Made by a program: the position numbers and the translations under genes | Notes under the pieces: model-generated | The model's input: only the letters and a program-made list of their open reading frames with translations | Databases searched by the model: none | What the model was told of the DNA's origin: nothing | Shown: positions 14,221 through 20,553 of the stretch, piece by piece | Numbering within the stretch: position 1 is the stretch's first letter | Layout: each line of letters begins with the position of its first letter | IMG/VR virus record: IMGVR_UViG_3300020410_000563 | Location: 1-22,431 of that record | Origin: a virus | Direction: 5' to 3' (one strand) | Length of the DNA: 22,431 bases

Positions 14221-14453
14221 TGCCGGCAAAATTCAAACCAAGCCACAAAGAGTCTATAAAAGGAGCTGATGGACGCCCAACCAAACGTTGGAGAATGAAA
14301 CATTACTACCTTAAACAGACACCTACAGACGAGATAATCGAAGCTATAAACAAGGGTAAACCTAAACACAGAAACAAATTTATCAATGAATTGACCCGTA
14401 GAGGGGTAAAATTAGTGTGGAAAACCGAGGAAGAACTGGCTTTAGACACCTAA
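14220..14453 (+). CDS. Small conserved basic phage protein (77 aa)
   Basis: The protein begins MPAKFKPSHKESIKG and continues KRWRMKHYYLKQTPTDEIIEAINKG and KHRNKFINELTRRGVKLVW. This pattern (MPxKFxPS, 'HYYLK', a helix, then an arginine/lysine-rich helix ending in RRG) is one I recall from small hypothetical proteins of marine T4-like phages. The function is unknown; the charge suggests nucleic-acid contact. ATG 14220 overlaps the previous stop (GTGATG), and GGAG lies 7 bases upstream. It is the last gene before the early promoter at 14493. Confidence 0.7.
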   Translation: MPAKFKPSHKESIKGADGRPTKRWRMKHYYLKQTPTDEIIEAINKGKPKHRNKFINELTRRGVKLVWKTEEELALDT

Positions 14454-14492
14454 CTTACTGTTATTAAACACAAAAAGATTTGAAAAAAAGGG

Positions 14493-14521
14493 TTGACAAT
14501 TGGTTCACCAGAGTGCATAAT
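14493..14521 (+). promoter_or_regulatory. Sigma70-type promoter P2
   Basis: TTGACA (14493-14498), a 17-base spacer ATTGGTTCACCAGAGTG, then CATAAT (14516-14521). The expected start is about 14528, 25 bases before ATG 14553. The spacer shares T2, GGTT (4-7) and AGAG (12-15) with the spacers of P1 and P3. An A-rich stretch (GAAAAAAAGGG) lies just upstream and could act as an UP-like element. Confidence 0.82.
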
Positions 14522-14552
14522 AACGGTATATTTAGTAAAAGGTAAAGAAAAT

Positions 14553-14939
14553 ATGAAAACATGGGAACAACTAACAGAGAGAGAACAGTTACTAACTTAT
14601 ATCTCTGATGTCCACAAGGACGCATATGGCTTTAGGCCACGTGGTTCTTACGACAACTATTCTGTAGTTGAGCTCAAGGCTGAGTTAGACAGACTTTGTG
14701 AGATTGCTGAAGAAGAATACAAACAGCAGCAAGCTCTTGAAGCCGAGAACTACAAAGCTCTTCATAAGCACTTTGCAGATTTAGTGAATATGGGGGCTAA
14801 AAACTTCAAACAGGCTCTTGCTTGGGACGTTCAAGCTGAAGAATGTGAGTATGAAGGCTATGTTGATTATGGCTTTTATTGCTACAAAAAAGGCTTGGCT
14901 TATGGCAAGCAGAGAGTTCTAGAAAGATTAGCAAGTTAA
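14553..14939 (+). CDS. Conserved early phage protein of unknown function (128 aa)
   Basis: The protein starts MKTWEQLTEREQLLTYISDVHKDAYGFRPRG and has a central acidic helix (ELKAELDRLCEIAEEEYKQQQALEAEN) and a C-terminal segment with YGFYCYKKGLAYG. The opening 'W..L..RE.LL...SD.HKD.YGFRPR' is shared, as I recall, by small hypothetical proteins of many unrelated phages. The role is unknown; host takeover is plausible because of the strong early promoter 32 bases upstream. ATG 14553 is chosen because the frame's earlier TTG falls inside the -35 box. It is mostly helical and soluble. Confidence 0.8.
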   Translation: MKTWEQLTEREQLLTYISDVHKDAYGFRPRGSYDNYSVVELKAELDRLCEIAEEEYKQQQALEAENYKALHKHFADLVNMGAKNFKQALAWDVQAEECEYEGYVDYGFYCYKKGLAYGKQRVLERLAS

Positions 14940-14963
14940 TTGCGCTTTTGGTCCTATTGAGTG

Positions 14964-14992
14964 TTGACTCTTGGTTTACAAGAGTCTATAAT
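14964..14992 (+). promoter_or_regulatory. Sigma70-type promoter P3 with inverted repeat
   Basis: TTGACT (14964-14969), a 17-base spacer CTTGGTTTACAAGAGTC, then TATAAT (14987-14992). The expected start is about 14999, ahead of ATG 15022. GACTCTTG (14966-14973) and CAAGAGTC (14979-14986) form a perfect 8-base inverted repeat around a 5-base centre. The repeat runs from inside the -35 box to the edge of the -10 box, as an operator for a dimeric regulator would. The spacer shares nine positions with both P1 and P2. Confidence 0.85.
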
Positions 14993-15021
14993 GTGATAGT
15001 AAATATAGAAATGGAGATGTT

Positions 15022-15390
15022 ATGTCAGAGCAACTATTCAAATATGCAGGCTATTCAGTAACAGAGTCAGGCCAGACTAAGGCTAGATTCGGTAATGATA
15101 TGGTCTCGCGCATAAAAAAACTTACGGCAAATTCTAATACAAACACTTGGTTTGCAGAACTGCCGGAAGCTATGACCAAGAAGGATGCGTGTAATTACTT
15201 ACTTGAAAACAATGAGGAAGTGTCCTCTAATTTTGAAGTAAAAGATGCGCTACAGAAGGTCGTATATCGTAATGCACCTCGTGTAACGAGAACGGTTAAT
15301 TTAGGAAACCCTACGGTTTCTTCAACAACCGTTGTCAACGAGAGTGTGAATTCAACCAATGAAATGGGAGGCCAAGATGGCAACAACTAG
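15022..15390 (+). CDS. Small early protein of unknown function (122 aa)
   Basis: The protein begins MSEQLFKYAGYSVTESGQTKARFGNDMVSRIKKL, then a segment FAELPEAMTKKDACNYLLEN, and ends in a threonine/asparagine-rich, probably disordered tail (after about residue 85). The opening 'FKYAG.S...G.TK.RF.ND...R...L' and 'ELP..MTK.DA..YL' patterns resemble small proteins I recall from marine phages; the function is unknown. GGAG precedes the ATG at about 5 bases. It is the first gene behind promoter P3 and overlaps the next gene by 14 bases. Confidence 0.72.
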   Translation: MSEQLFKYAGYSVTESGQTKARFGNDMVSRIKKLTANSNTNTWFAELPEAMTKKDACNYLLENNEEVSSNFEVKDALQKVVYRNAPRVTRTVNLGNPTVSSTTVVNESVNSTNEMGGQDGNN

Positions 15391-15628
15391 AGTAACTCAG
15401 GAACAAAAAGTTCTTAACTTTTTGAATACCGGTGCTTCATTAAGCAATGCTGTGGCAACACACAAGCTTAAAGTAAATAGACTTCCTGCTAAGATTAATG
15501 TTCTTAGAGGTAAAGGATATGCTATTTACACTAATACTAACCAACAAGGTAATGCTACCTACAGGTTAGGAACTCCTAGCAGGGCAATGATCTCAGCAGC
15601 TTTTGCAGCTGGTGTATCTTTTAACTAA
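15377..15628 (+). CDS. Helix-turn-helix-like small early protein (83 aa)
   Basis: The 83-residue protein reads MATTRVTQEQKVLNFLNTG, ASLSNAVATHKLKVNRLPAKINVLRGKGYAIYTN, then a strand pair (GNATYRLG) and PSRAMISAAFAAG. The 'QKVLNFLN.G..L...A......RL..KI..LR..GY.I' pattern is that of a winged helix-turn-helix with a beta wing, so DNA binding is likely. ATG 15377 is chosen because GGGAGG sits 6 bases upstream; ATG 15359 in frame has no such site. Sharing an operon with P3, it is a candidate regulator of the phage promoters (inference). A strong terminator follows. Confidence 0.72.
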   Translation: MATTRVTQEQKVLNFLNTGASLSNAVATHKLKVNRLPAKINVLRGKGYAIYTNTNQQGNATYRLGTPSRAMISAAFAAGVSFN

Positions 15629-15638
15629 ACTGCTAGTC

Positions 15639-15690
15639 AACCAAGGGATATTGCTATCATAAGAACCATATCCCTTGGTTTATTTTTATA
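15639..15690 (+). terminator. Rho-independent terminator closing the early operon
   Basis: A perfect 13-base inverted repeat, AACCAAGGGATAT (15639-15651) and ATATCCCTTGGTT (15668-15680), around a 16-base loop, is followed at once by TATTTTTATA. It sits 10 bases after the stop of the helix-turn-helix gene and separates early genes from a late-type promoter. The stem is unusually long and perfect for this window. Confidence 0.88.
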
Positions 15691-15694
15691 TACA

Positions 15695-15702
15695 TATAAA
15701 TA
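15695..15702 (+). promoter_or_regulatory. T4-type late promoter motif
   Basis: TATAAATA, immediately after the terminator and 23 bases before ATG 15725. The expected start is about 15708, which leaves room for the AGGA ribosome binding site at 15717. The intergenic placement, with no other promoter available beyond the terminator, makes this the best-supported late promoter of the window. Confidence 0.72.
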
Positions 15703-15724
15703 AAAGAACAAACACAGGAACACA

Positions 15725-15967
15725 ATGACCAATCCATTAGGTAAAGAATTACTAGAAGCCCTGGAGGCCAAATATAGGGGCGACATAGCTACAGCGGTAG
15801 CCAACATAAGAGTTTACATAGAAAATCCAGCTGGAATAGGCGAACACCCAGACGTAGTTCAAGCAATGGATACACAGATAGAGATTATAGCAGCAGCACA
15901 AGAAAAATTAGATATCTTATTAAGTAGAAGATATAATTTTAGCGGAGCGAGGACTCCCGTTGAATAA
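15725..15967 (+). CDS. Small helical phage protein (80 aa)
   Basis: The protein MTNPLGKELLEALEAKYRG DIATAVANIRVYIENP is predicted to be nearly all helix: two long helices separated by GIGEHPDVVQAMD. The same layout ('LGK.LL..LEAKY..DI..A......Y..N..GIGEHP') occurs in hypothetical proteins I recall from marine T4-like phages. The function is unknown; the late promoter suggests a structural or assembly role. AGGA precedes the ATG. The stop overlaps the TTG of the next gene. Confidence 0.72.
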   Translation: MTNPLGKELLEALEAKYRGDIATAVANIRVYIENPAGIGEHPDVVQAMDTQIEIIAAAQEKLDILLSRRYNFSGARTPVE

Positions 15968-16181
15968 GGTGACTTGCTTTGGAGACGAATTTATAGGCGC
16001 AGAAGTATCTCAGACAGGAGATAATATGCACACGGTTAATTATATAAGAGAAGGTGAGATAATCTTTTCTAATTATGTTTTTAATGATAACTTGGAATCA
16101 GGGAGACTTGATTCTATTGAAATGGCAACTAAATTTGTTGAGAGTGAGAAACTAAAGAATGGCAAACAATGTTTACAGTAA
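15960..16181 (+). CDS. Small unknown protein (73 aa, TTG start)
   Basis: The reading frame encodes MNKVTCFGDEFIGAEVSQTG followed by a strand-rich segment (HTVNYIREGEIIFSNYVFND) and a C-terminal helix. TTG 15960 is selected because GAGG stands 8 bases upstream and it overlaps the previous stop; GTG 15969 is the alternative. It overlaps the next gene by 23 bases. I recognise no family. Confidence 0.55.
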   Translation: MNKVTCFGDEFIGAEVSQTGDNMHTVNYIREGEIIFSNYVFNDNLESGRLDSIEMATKFVESEKLKNGKQCLQ

Positions 16182-16653
16182 AATAATATTACAAGATGCT
16201 AATATAGATGCTGAAAAAGCTTTTGTAGAAGTATTTAATTATTTAGAAGACAACGGTGAAAAAGGTCTAGAATATTCTCATATTCTTCCTGAAACAGAAA
16301 TAATGGACAACTCATATTATGATGAGAACATTGGTCCTAGATTTGCAAACATCACAAAGTATATGGGAACAGAAGTAGAAATAACTTCTGGTTGGATGTC
16401 GCCTCACATATTTTTTGAAATACTAGGAGAACATCTATCCTCATATGACCCTGATGTAAAACTAACTATGCAATATATAGATGAATATTATGTATTTGCA
16501 GGAGTTTATACATGGTTTGATGGTATGCAACAAAAAGAAGAATCAGGGGGTTGGTTTAGAGAACAACATGAAGAGTTAGGAGGCAATCCTAGTGATTTGC
16601 CAGATTTTATATATGATACAATAGATGAATGGGTAGAAGATGAAATATATTAG
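16159..16653 (+). CDS. Possible YubB/DUF1281-like ferredoxin-fold protein (164 aa)
   Basis: The protein opens MANNVYSKIILQDANIDAEKAF and has a central region with the order 'YMGTEVEITSGWMSPHIFFEILGEH' then 'VKLTMQYIDEYYVFAGVYTWFDG'. This order of a G-T-V strand, W-x-(S)-P-x, helix, then 'Y.(D)E...FAG' resembles the ferredoxin-like domain of YubB/DUF1281 proteins found on plasmids and phages. The match is by eye and moderate, and no enzymatic residues are evident. The N-terminus also fits the usual 'MAN' opening of that family. The function is unknown. It lies in the late operon, overlapping both neighbours. Confidence 0.55.
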   Translation: MANNVYSKIILQDANIDAEKAFVEVFNYLEDNGEKGLEYSHILPETEIMDNSYYDENIGPRFANITKYMGTEVEITSGWMSPHIFFEILGEHLSSYDPDVKLTMQYIDEYYVFAGVYTWFDGMQQKEESGGWFREQHEELGGNPSDLPDFIYDTIDEWVEDEIY

Positions 16654-17071
16654 AAAATTAATTATGTTTACTGTAGACTGTTGGAGATTAGTAATGGATA
16701 ATAGGTATAATCCTCTTAGACATATTGCTGACCCTTCAATTCAAGCCTACTTTACAATGGTATTGTTCATCATGTGGAGTGCTTACTTTGCCTTACTTGC
16801 ATGGACTTATATTGGTTGGGATAGTTATAGTATTGTTTATTCAATATGGATACATTTAGGAGTGGTTATTCCTATGATGTTGACTAACTTAACATTTAGA
16901 GAAGCAGAAAAGAATGGCGCTAAATGGTATAAAGATAAATGGGAGAAAGAATCGTTTCTTCATTGGAAAAAACAAGAACAAAGCTATAATTCTTTTCAGA
17001 AAAAACCACTTACAGGTAAAGGTCAATTTGATAAACAAAGAACTGGTTATACAGAAGGAGACAACACCTGA
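16640..17071 (+). CDS. Two-helix membrane protein (143 aa)
   Basis: A basic N-terminal segment (MKYIRKLIMFTVDCWRLVMDNRYNPLRHI) is followed by two membrane helices at about 36-58 (AYFTMVLFIMWSAYFALLAW) and 63-84 (IVYSIWIHLGVVIPMMLTN), then a long charged tail likely in the cytoplasm. The sequence 'DNR.NPLRHI.DPS.QAYF...LF.MWS.YF' resembles a conserved hypothetical of marine T4-like phages, from memory. The function is unknown. It overlaps the previous gene by 14 bases and the next by one. Confidence 0.7.
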   Translation: MKYIRKLIMFTVDCWRLVMDNRYNPLRHIADPSIQAYFTMVLFIMWSAYFALLAWTYIGWDSYSIVYSIWIHLGVVIPMMLTNLTFREAEKNGAKWYKDKWEKESFLHWKKQEQSYNSFQKKPLTGKGQFDKQRTGYTEGDNT

Positions 17072-17511
17072 TGAAATTAGACTATAAAGACGTAGGCAAA
17101 ATAGGTATAACTTGTTCTACATTTGATTTACTACATGCAGGACATGTTGTAATGTTAGAAGAAGCTAAACGTCATTGTGATTATCTAATAGCAGCCCTAC
17201 AAGTAGACCCTACACAAGACAGAAAAGAAAAGAACAAACCTATACAAAGCGTCGTAGAAAGACAAATCCAACTAGCAGCAGTTAGATTTGTAGATGAGAT
17301 TGTAGTATATAACACAGAAAAAGAATTAGATGATATATTTTTAACCTTGCCTATTAATGTTAGGATTATAGGAGAAGAATATAAGGACAAAGATTTTACG
17401 GCAAAGAAAATTTGCTATAAAAGAAAGATAGAGATAATCTATAACAAGCGAGATCATTCTTTCAGTAGCACTGATCTTAAAAAACGAACTAAAATTATGG
17501 AGATAAAATGA
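17071..17511 (+). CDS. Cytidylyltransferase-like nucleotidyltransferase
   Basis: A 146-residue enzyme of the HxGH nucleotidyltransferase superfamily, closest in layout to glycerol-3-phosphate and ADP-heptose-type cytidylyl/adenylyltransferases. The active-site motif is H22-A-G-H25 (FDLLHAGHVVMLEEAK), the PIQSVVERQIQLAAVRFVDEIVV segment matches the family's R-x2-x-L region, VRIIGEEYKDKDF precedes the sugar or alcohol site, and FSSTDLKKR replaces the usual ISSTxxR. It activates a phosphorylated sugar or alcohol with CTP or ATP; the substrate is unknown. The glycosyltransferase 450 bases downstream suggests a glycan pathway. It starts in a TGATG overlap, with AGGAG 10 bases upstream. Confidence 0.85.
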   Translation: MKLDYKDVGKIGITCSTFDLLHAGHVVMLEEAKRHCDYLIAALQVDPTQDRKEKNKPIQSVVERQIQLAAVRFVDEIVVYNTEKELDDIFLTLPINVRIIGEEYKDKDFTAKKICYKRKIEIIYNKRDHSFSSTDLKKRTKIMEIK

Positions 17512-17702
17512 AAACAAATGCAGTTCAAAGAATAGTAAATTGTCTAAAGGCAGAGAAGAAAGCATTACATGGTGAATTCAAAGCCTATTGGAAAAAGACT
17601 GCTCAGGACATCGCTACAAAAAACAATATAGATATAGCAGATGTAAAAGAAAACTTGGAGCTTTATGATGCAAGAAATTATCAAAGTGGTAGCTACCACT
17701 AA
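17508..17702 (+). CDS. Small basic unknown protein (64 aa)
   Basis: MKTNAVQRIVNCLKAEKKALHG continues as predicted helices (YWKKTAQDIATKN, DIADVKENLELY), with a polar end. GGAG precedes the ATG at about 5 bases. It overlaps the nucleotidyltransferase by 4 bases and the next gene by 38. No family is recognised. Confidence 0.55.
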   Translation: MKTNAVQRIVNCLKAEKKALHGEFKAYWKKTAQDIATKNNIDIADVKENLELYDARNYQSGSYH

Positions 17703-18000
17703 CATTTGGCAGAACTTCGGCGAAGTAAAAGAATATCCTATGTGGAGATCACAAGGAAGCGCTGAATATATTATAGGCTATTGCAAAGAGTTACCTTCTC
17801 ATACTGAAGTAGGAGAAATGATTACAAAACTACAACATATATTAGAAGGCAAAGTAACAGACAATGTAATAGAAATATTCTCAGGTTATGAGATATATGA
17901 AAAAGACAAACTAACACATAATGAATATTTCCAACTTAATCAAGGAGGGTCAATTGACTTCCCAGCAGAAGACATCACGAAAATCAAAGTCGAAGAATAG
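17665..18000 (+). CDS. Unknown protein (111 aa)
   Basis: The protein (MMQEIIKVVATTNIWQNFGE) has a strand-helix-strand look: EIIKVVATTN, a polar loop with YPMWRSQGSAEYIIGYC, a helix GEMITKLQHILEGK, then NVIEIFSGYEIYEKD. Translation may start at ATG 17665 or 17668; GGAG lies 4 or 7 bases upstream. It overlaps the glycosyltransferase gene by 47 bases when that gene starts at TTG 17954. I do not recognise it. Confidence 0.6.
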   Translation: MMQEIIKVVATTNIWQNFGEVKEYPMWRSQGSAEYIIGYCKELPSHTEVGEMITKLQHILEGKVTDNVIEIFSGYEIYEKDKLTHNEYFQLNQGGSIDFPAEDITKIKVEE

Positions 18001-18751
18001 ATTTACTGTAGGCTTCACATACTTTGATGAGCCACATATACTCAAACAACAATTTGAGATATGGAAAATGTGGCCTAAAGATGTTGAAATTATATTAGTT
18101 GATGATGGGAGTGAACATTCACCTGCCAAAGATGTTATTGAAGAGGCAGGATTCAAGATGGAAGATTGGAATGCAGACTTTAGATTATTTAGAGTCACAA
18201 GGAATTTAGGATTCAATTCACATGGTTGTAGAAATCTAATAGCAAAATATGCTGAGACAGATACTATTGCCTTTTTGGATATGGATTGTAGAATACATGA
18301 AGGAGATATTGCACTCTTAAAACAAATGATATTCAATCCTGAAAAGATATATTTACATAGACTGTATATGTATCAAGATCAAAAGTTATCTACTGCTCCA
18401 GGGCATAGAAACTGTTTTATAATTAGCAAAGAACTATATTGGGCTGCTGGTGGTTATGATGAGTCCTTCACAGGATATCATTATGGCGATTGGGAGTTTC
18501 ATGAAAGAGTAGAAAAACTACAGGAGGAAAGAGGGACTTCTCCTACATGGGAAACGACTGGCATCACGGTTACCTGCATAAGAAAAGGCAGACATGGCTC
18601 TGTTAGAAACGATAAGAATCTAACATTAGGTAGAACTACACATTATATTGATGATGAGTTATTCTATACTGATAAAGATGAAAAGCAAGTAAAAAGATTA
18701 CGAGGAACCAAGAAGCAAGTTATAGACTTTCCATTTATTGAAGTCTTATAA
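17954..18751 (+). CDS. Glycosyltransferase family 2 (GT-A fold)
   Basis: A 265-residue transferase that would move a sugar from a nucleotide-sugar donor. The motifs are FTVGFTYFDEPHILKQQFEIW (N-terminal strand and helix), IILVDDGSEHSP, RVTRNLGFNSHGCRNLIAKYA, and IAFLDMDCRIHEGD with a DMD in place of DxD as the likely metal site. GGYDESFTGYHYGDWEFHERV gives the catalytic acidic region. The start is taken as TTG 17954 because AGGAGG ends 5 bases before it; an in-frame ATG at 17921 lacks such a site and adds only unconserved residues. The target could be lipopolysaccharide, phage DNA or a virion protein. It ends at the late promoter motif for the next gene. Confidence 0.85.
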   Translation: MTSQQKTSRKSKSKNRFTVGFTYFDEPHILKQQFEIWKMWPKDVEIILVDDGSEHSPAKDVIEEAGFKMEDWNADFRLFRVTRNLGFNSHGCRNLIAKYAETDTIAFLDMDCRIHEGDIALLKQMIFNPEKIYLHRLYMYQDQKLSTAPGHRNCFIISKELYWAAGGYDESFTGYHYGDWEFHERVEKLQEERGTSPTWETTGITVTCIRKGRHGSVRNDKNLTLGRTTHYIDDELFYTDKDEKQVKRLRGTKKQVIDFPFIEVL

Positions 18752-18754
18752 ATA
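18747..18754 (+). promoter_or_regulatory. Late promoter motif at the start of the DUF6267 gene
   Basis: TATAAATAC (18747-18755) overlaps the end of the glycosyltransferase gene. If it works as in T4, with TATAAATA at about -13 to -6, the transcript would begin near 18760, one base before ATG 18761. The region before this ATG has no AGGAGG-like site, which fits a leaderless transcript. The octamer is common enough in AT-rich DNA that chance cannot be excluded. Confidence 0.45.
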
Positions 18755-18760
18755 CTGCTT

Positions 18761-19918
18761 ATGAGGTTTACAGAATTTTTAACAGAACAATCCGAGGAAG
18801 ACAAGCTCAAACATTTAGAACATGTTGAGGACCACGTCATTCATTCAGGACATAAAGGTTTTGGACACGCATTTCATACATTGAATGATGTGCATAATAA
18901 CCTACAAGGCAAAGGTGGCAAAGATACACAGGTAACAATGAAATATGATGGCAGTCCTGCCGTTGTATTTGGTAAGCATCCTGAAAATGGTAAGTTCTTT
19001 GTAGCATCTAAGTCAGCATTCAATAAAAATCCTAAGATAAATCATACACACGAAGATATACAAAAGAATCATGGACATGCTCCTGGACTTGTTCAGAAGT
19101 TAAGTGCAGCATTAGATCACGCACATAAAATAGAGCCTGATGGAATCTATCAGGCGGACATAATGCACGCAGGAGATGTTAAGAAGAAAGGCAACAGAGT
19201 AGAATTTACTCCTAATACTATTACATATCACGCACCACATGATTCAGATCATGGTAAAGCAGCAGCTAATTCTAAACTAGGATTAGCAGTTCATACAAAG
19301 TATGAAGGCAAAAATATAGCAGATTTAAAGGCTGTTCATGGTGCAGTAGATATGAAAAACTTTAAACAACATAAAGACGTCCATATGATGGACGCTAATC
19401 ACGATACAAGCACTCATAGATACTCTATGGAAGACAGAAAAAAGGTGCAACACCACTTGGACCAAGCAGTGGCACACTTCAAAAATACACCAAGAGAGCA
19501 CCACGATACTGTGGCAAAACACGCAGTAGCAAAGAAAACATACATCAATCATACTGTAAGAACAGGAGAACCTTATAGTCATGAAGGATTTGTAAAACAT
19601 GTAACTGCTAGCCACCAAAAGAAAGTAGATAAAGTAAAAACAGACGCAGCTAAGGCTAGACATCAAACAACTATGGATAACACTCTAGATCATATAAATA
19701 AGAATAAGGAACACTTTGAAGGGCCTATGAACATGCACAAACACCTTCAAGCAGCAAAGAATATTATTACTAATACTTTGTCGCAGAAGTCACAGTATGG
19801 ACATGAGATAGCAGGCTCTCCTAGTAAACCAGAAGGTTTTGTTGCCATACGAAATGGCAGACCTTCTAAATTTGTAGATAGAAAAGAGTTTAGTGCAGCT
19901 AACTTTAATAAAGGATAA
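18761..19918 (+). CDS. DUF6267-like protein: ligase-type nucleotidyltransferase with capsid-targeting-like N-terminus
   Basis: A 385-residue protein of a family I recall from marine T4-like phages as DUF6267. VTMKYDGSPAVVFG carries K61-Y-D-G64, the nucleotidyl-lysine motif I of ATP-dependent ligases. It is followed by NGKFFVASKSAFNKNPKIN, GIYQADIMH and KLGLAVHTKYEGK, which fit later motifs of that fold, so ligase or nucleotidyltransferase activity on RNA or DNA is plausible. The opening MRFTEFLTEQ resembles the capsid-targeting leader of T4 internal proteins (IPIII begins MKTYQEFIAEA) and has a possible gp21 cleavage site LTE/Q. It has about 41 histidines (over 10 percent). The stop overlaps the NfuA start (TAATG). 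Confidence 0.75.
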   Translation: MRFTEFLTEQSEEDKLKHLEHVEDHVIHSGHKGFGHAFHTLNDVHNNLQGKGGKDTQVTMKYDGSPAVVFGKHPENGKFFVASKSAFNKNPKINHTHEDIQKNHGHAPGLVQKLSAALDHAHKIEPDGIYQADIMHAGDVKKKGNRVEFTPNTITYHAPHDSDHGKAAANSKLGLAVHTKYEGKNIADLKAVHGAVDMKNFKQHKDVHMMDANHDTSTHRYSMEDRKKVQHHLDQAVAHFKNTPREHHDTVAKHAVAKKTYINHTVRTGEPYSHEGFVKHVTASHQKKVDKVKTDAAKARHQTTMDNTLDHINKNKEHFEGPMNMHKHLQAAKNIITNTLSQKSQYGHEIAGSPSKPEGFVAIRNGRPSKFVDRKEFSAANFNKG

Positions 19919-20553
19919 TGGATATTAATATAGAAGTAACAGAAGATGCAATAGAGTATTTGAAAGGACTATTGGAAACAGTAGACATTCAAGACCCTAA
20001 AGGTCCTAAGACTAATATTAAAGTTTTTGTAGAAAACGGTGGGACTCCACATGCAGAAACAATGCTAACGTATTGTAAAGAGTCAGAGAAAGGCGATTCA
20101 GAGGTAATAAACTTTGAACCTTTTGATCTGTATGTAGATAAAAACAGTATAAAATTTTTAGAAGACGCTAAAGTAGACCATAACAAGGATACTTTTGGAG
20201 GACAATTAACTATAAAGGCACCTAATTCTAAGGTATCTAAATTAGATGAAAATTCTACTTTAGAAGAGAAAGTTAATTATTATCTGTTCAATGATGTAGC
20301 TCCTATGTTAGCACAACATGGTGGTAATGTAAGACTACATAAAATTACAGAAGATAATATGGCAGTATTAGAATTTGGTGGGGGTTGTCAAGGGTGTAGT
20401 GCAGTAGATATGACACTTACTCATGGCATAGAACAAATAATTTTACAGAACGTTCCTGAGATAAAAGGCATAATGGATATGACAGATCATAGTCTATCAC
20501 AGAATGCTTATTATAAGGACGAATCTGAAGCACAAGCATACGGAGGCTTTTAA
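19918..20553 (+). CDS. nfuA: Fe-S cluster carrier NfuA
   Basis: A 211-residue homologue of bacterial NfuA, which receives [4Fe-4S] clusters and delivers them to apo-enzymes. The N-terminal half is a degenerate A-type domain (IKVFVENGGTPHAETMLTYC, FDLYVDKNSIKFLEDAKVD, GGQLTIKAPN). The C-terminal Nfu domain has LAQHGGNVRLHKITEDNMAVLEFGGG followed by C157-x2-C160, matching E. coli Cys149/Cys152, and IKGIMDMTDH. Length and both domains match E. coli NfuA (191 residues) closely, and the cluster cysteines are intact. Phage copies would act as auxiliary metabolic genes. In this window they could serve the radical SAM enzyme or host Fe-S proteins (inference). It is followed at TAATG by a cysteine-rich peptide. 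Confidence 0.95.
   Translation: MDINIEVTEDAIEYLKGLLETVDIQDPKGPKTNIKVFVENGGTPHAETMLTYCKESEKGDSEVINFEPFDLYVDKNSIKFLEDAKVDHNKDTFGGQLTIKAPNSKVSKLDENSTLEEKVNYYLFNDVAPMLAQHGGNVRLHKITEDNMAVLEFGGGCQGCSAVDMTLTHGIEQIILQNVPEIKGIMDMTDHSLSQNAYYKDESEAQAYGGF

Noticed and set aside
17950-18336. Minus-strand frame opposite the glycosyltransferase
   Set aside because: It is a shadow of a well-supported GT2 gene, without a ribosome site or recognisable protein features.
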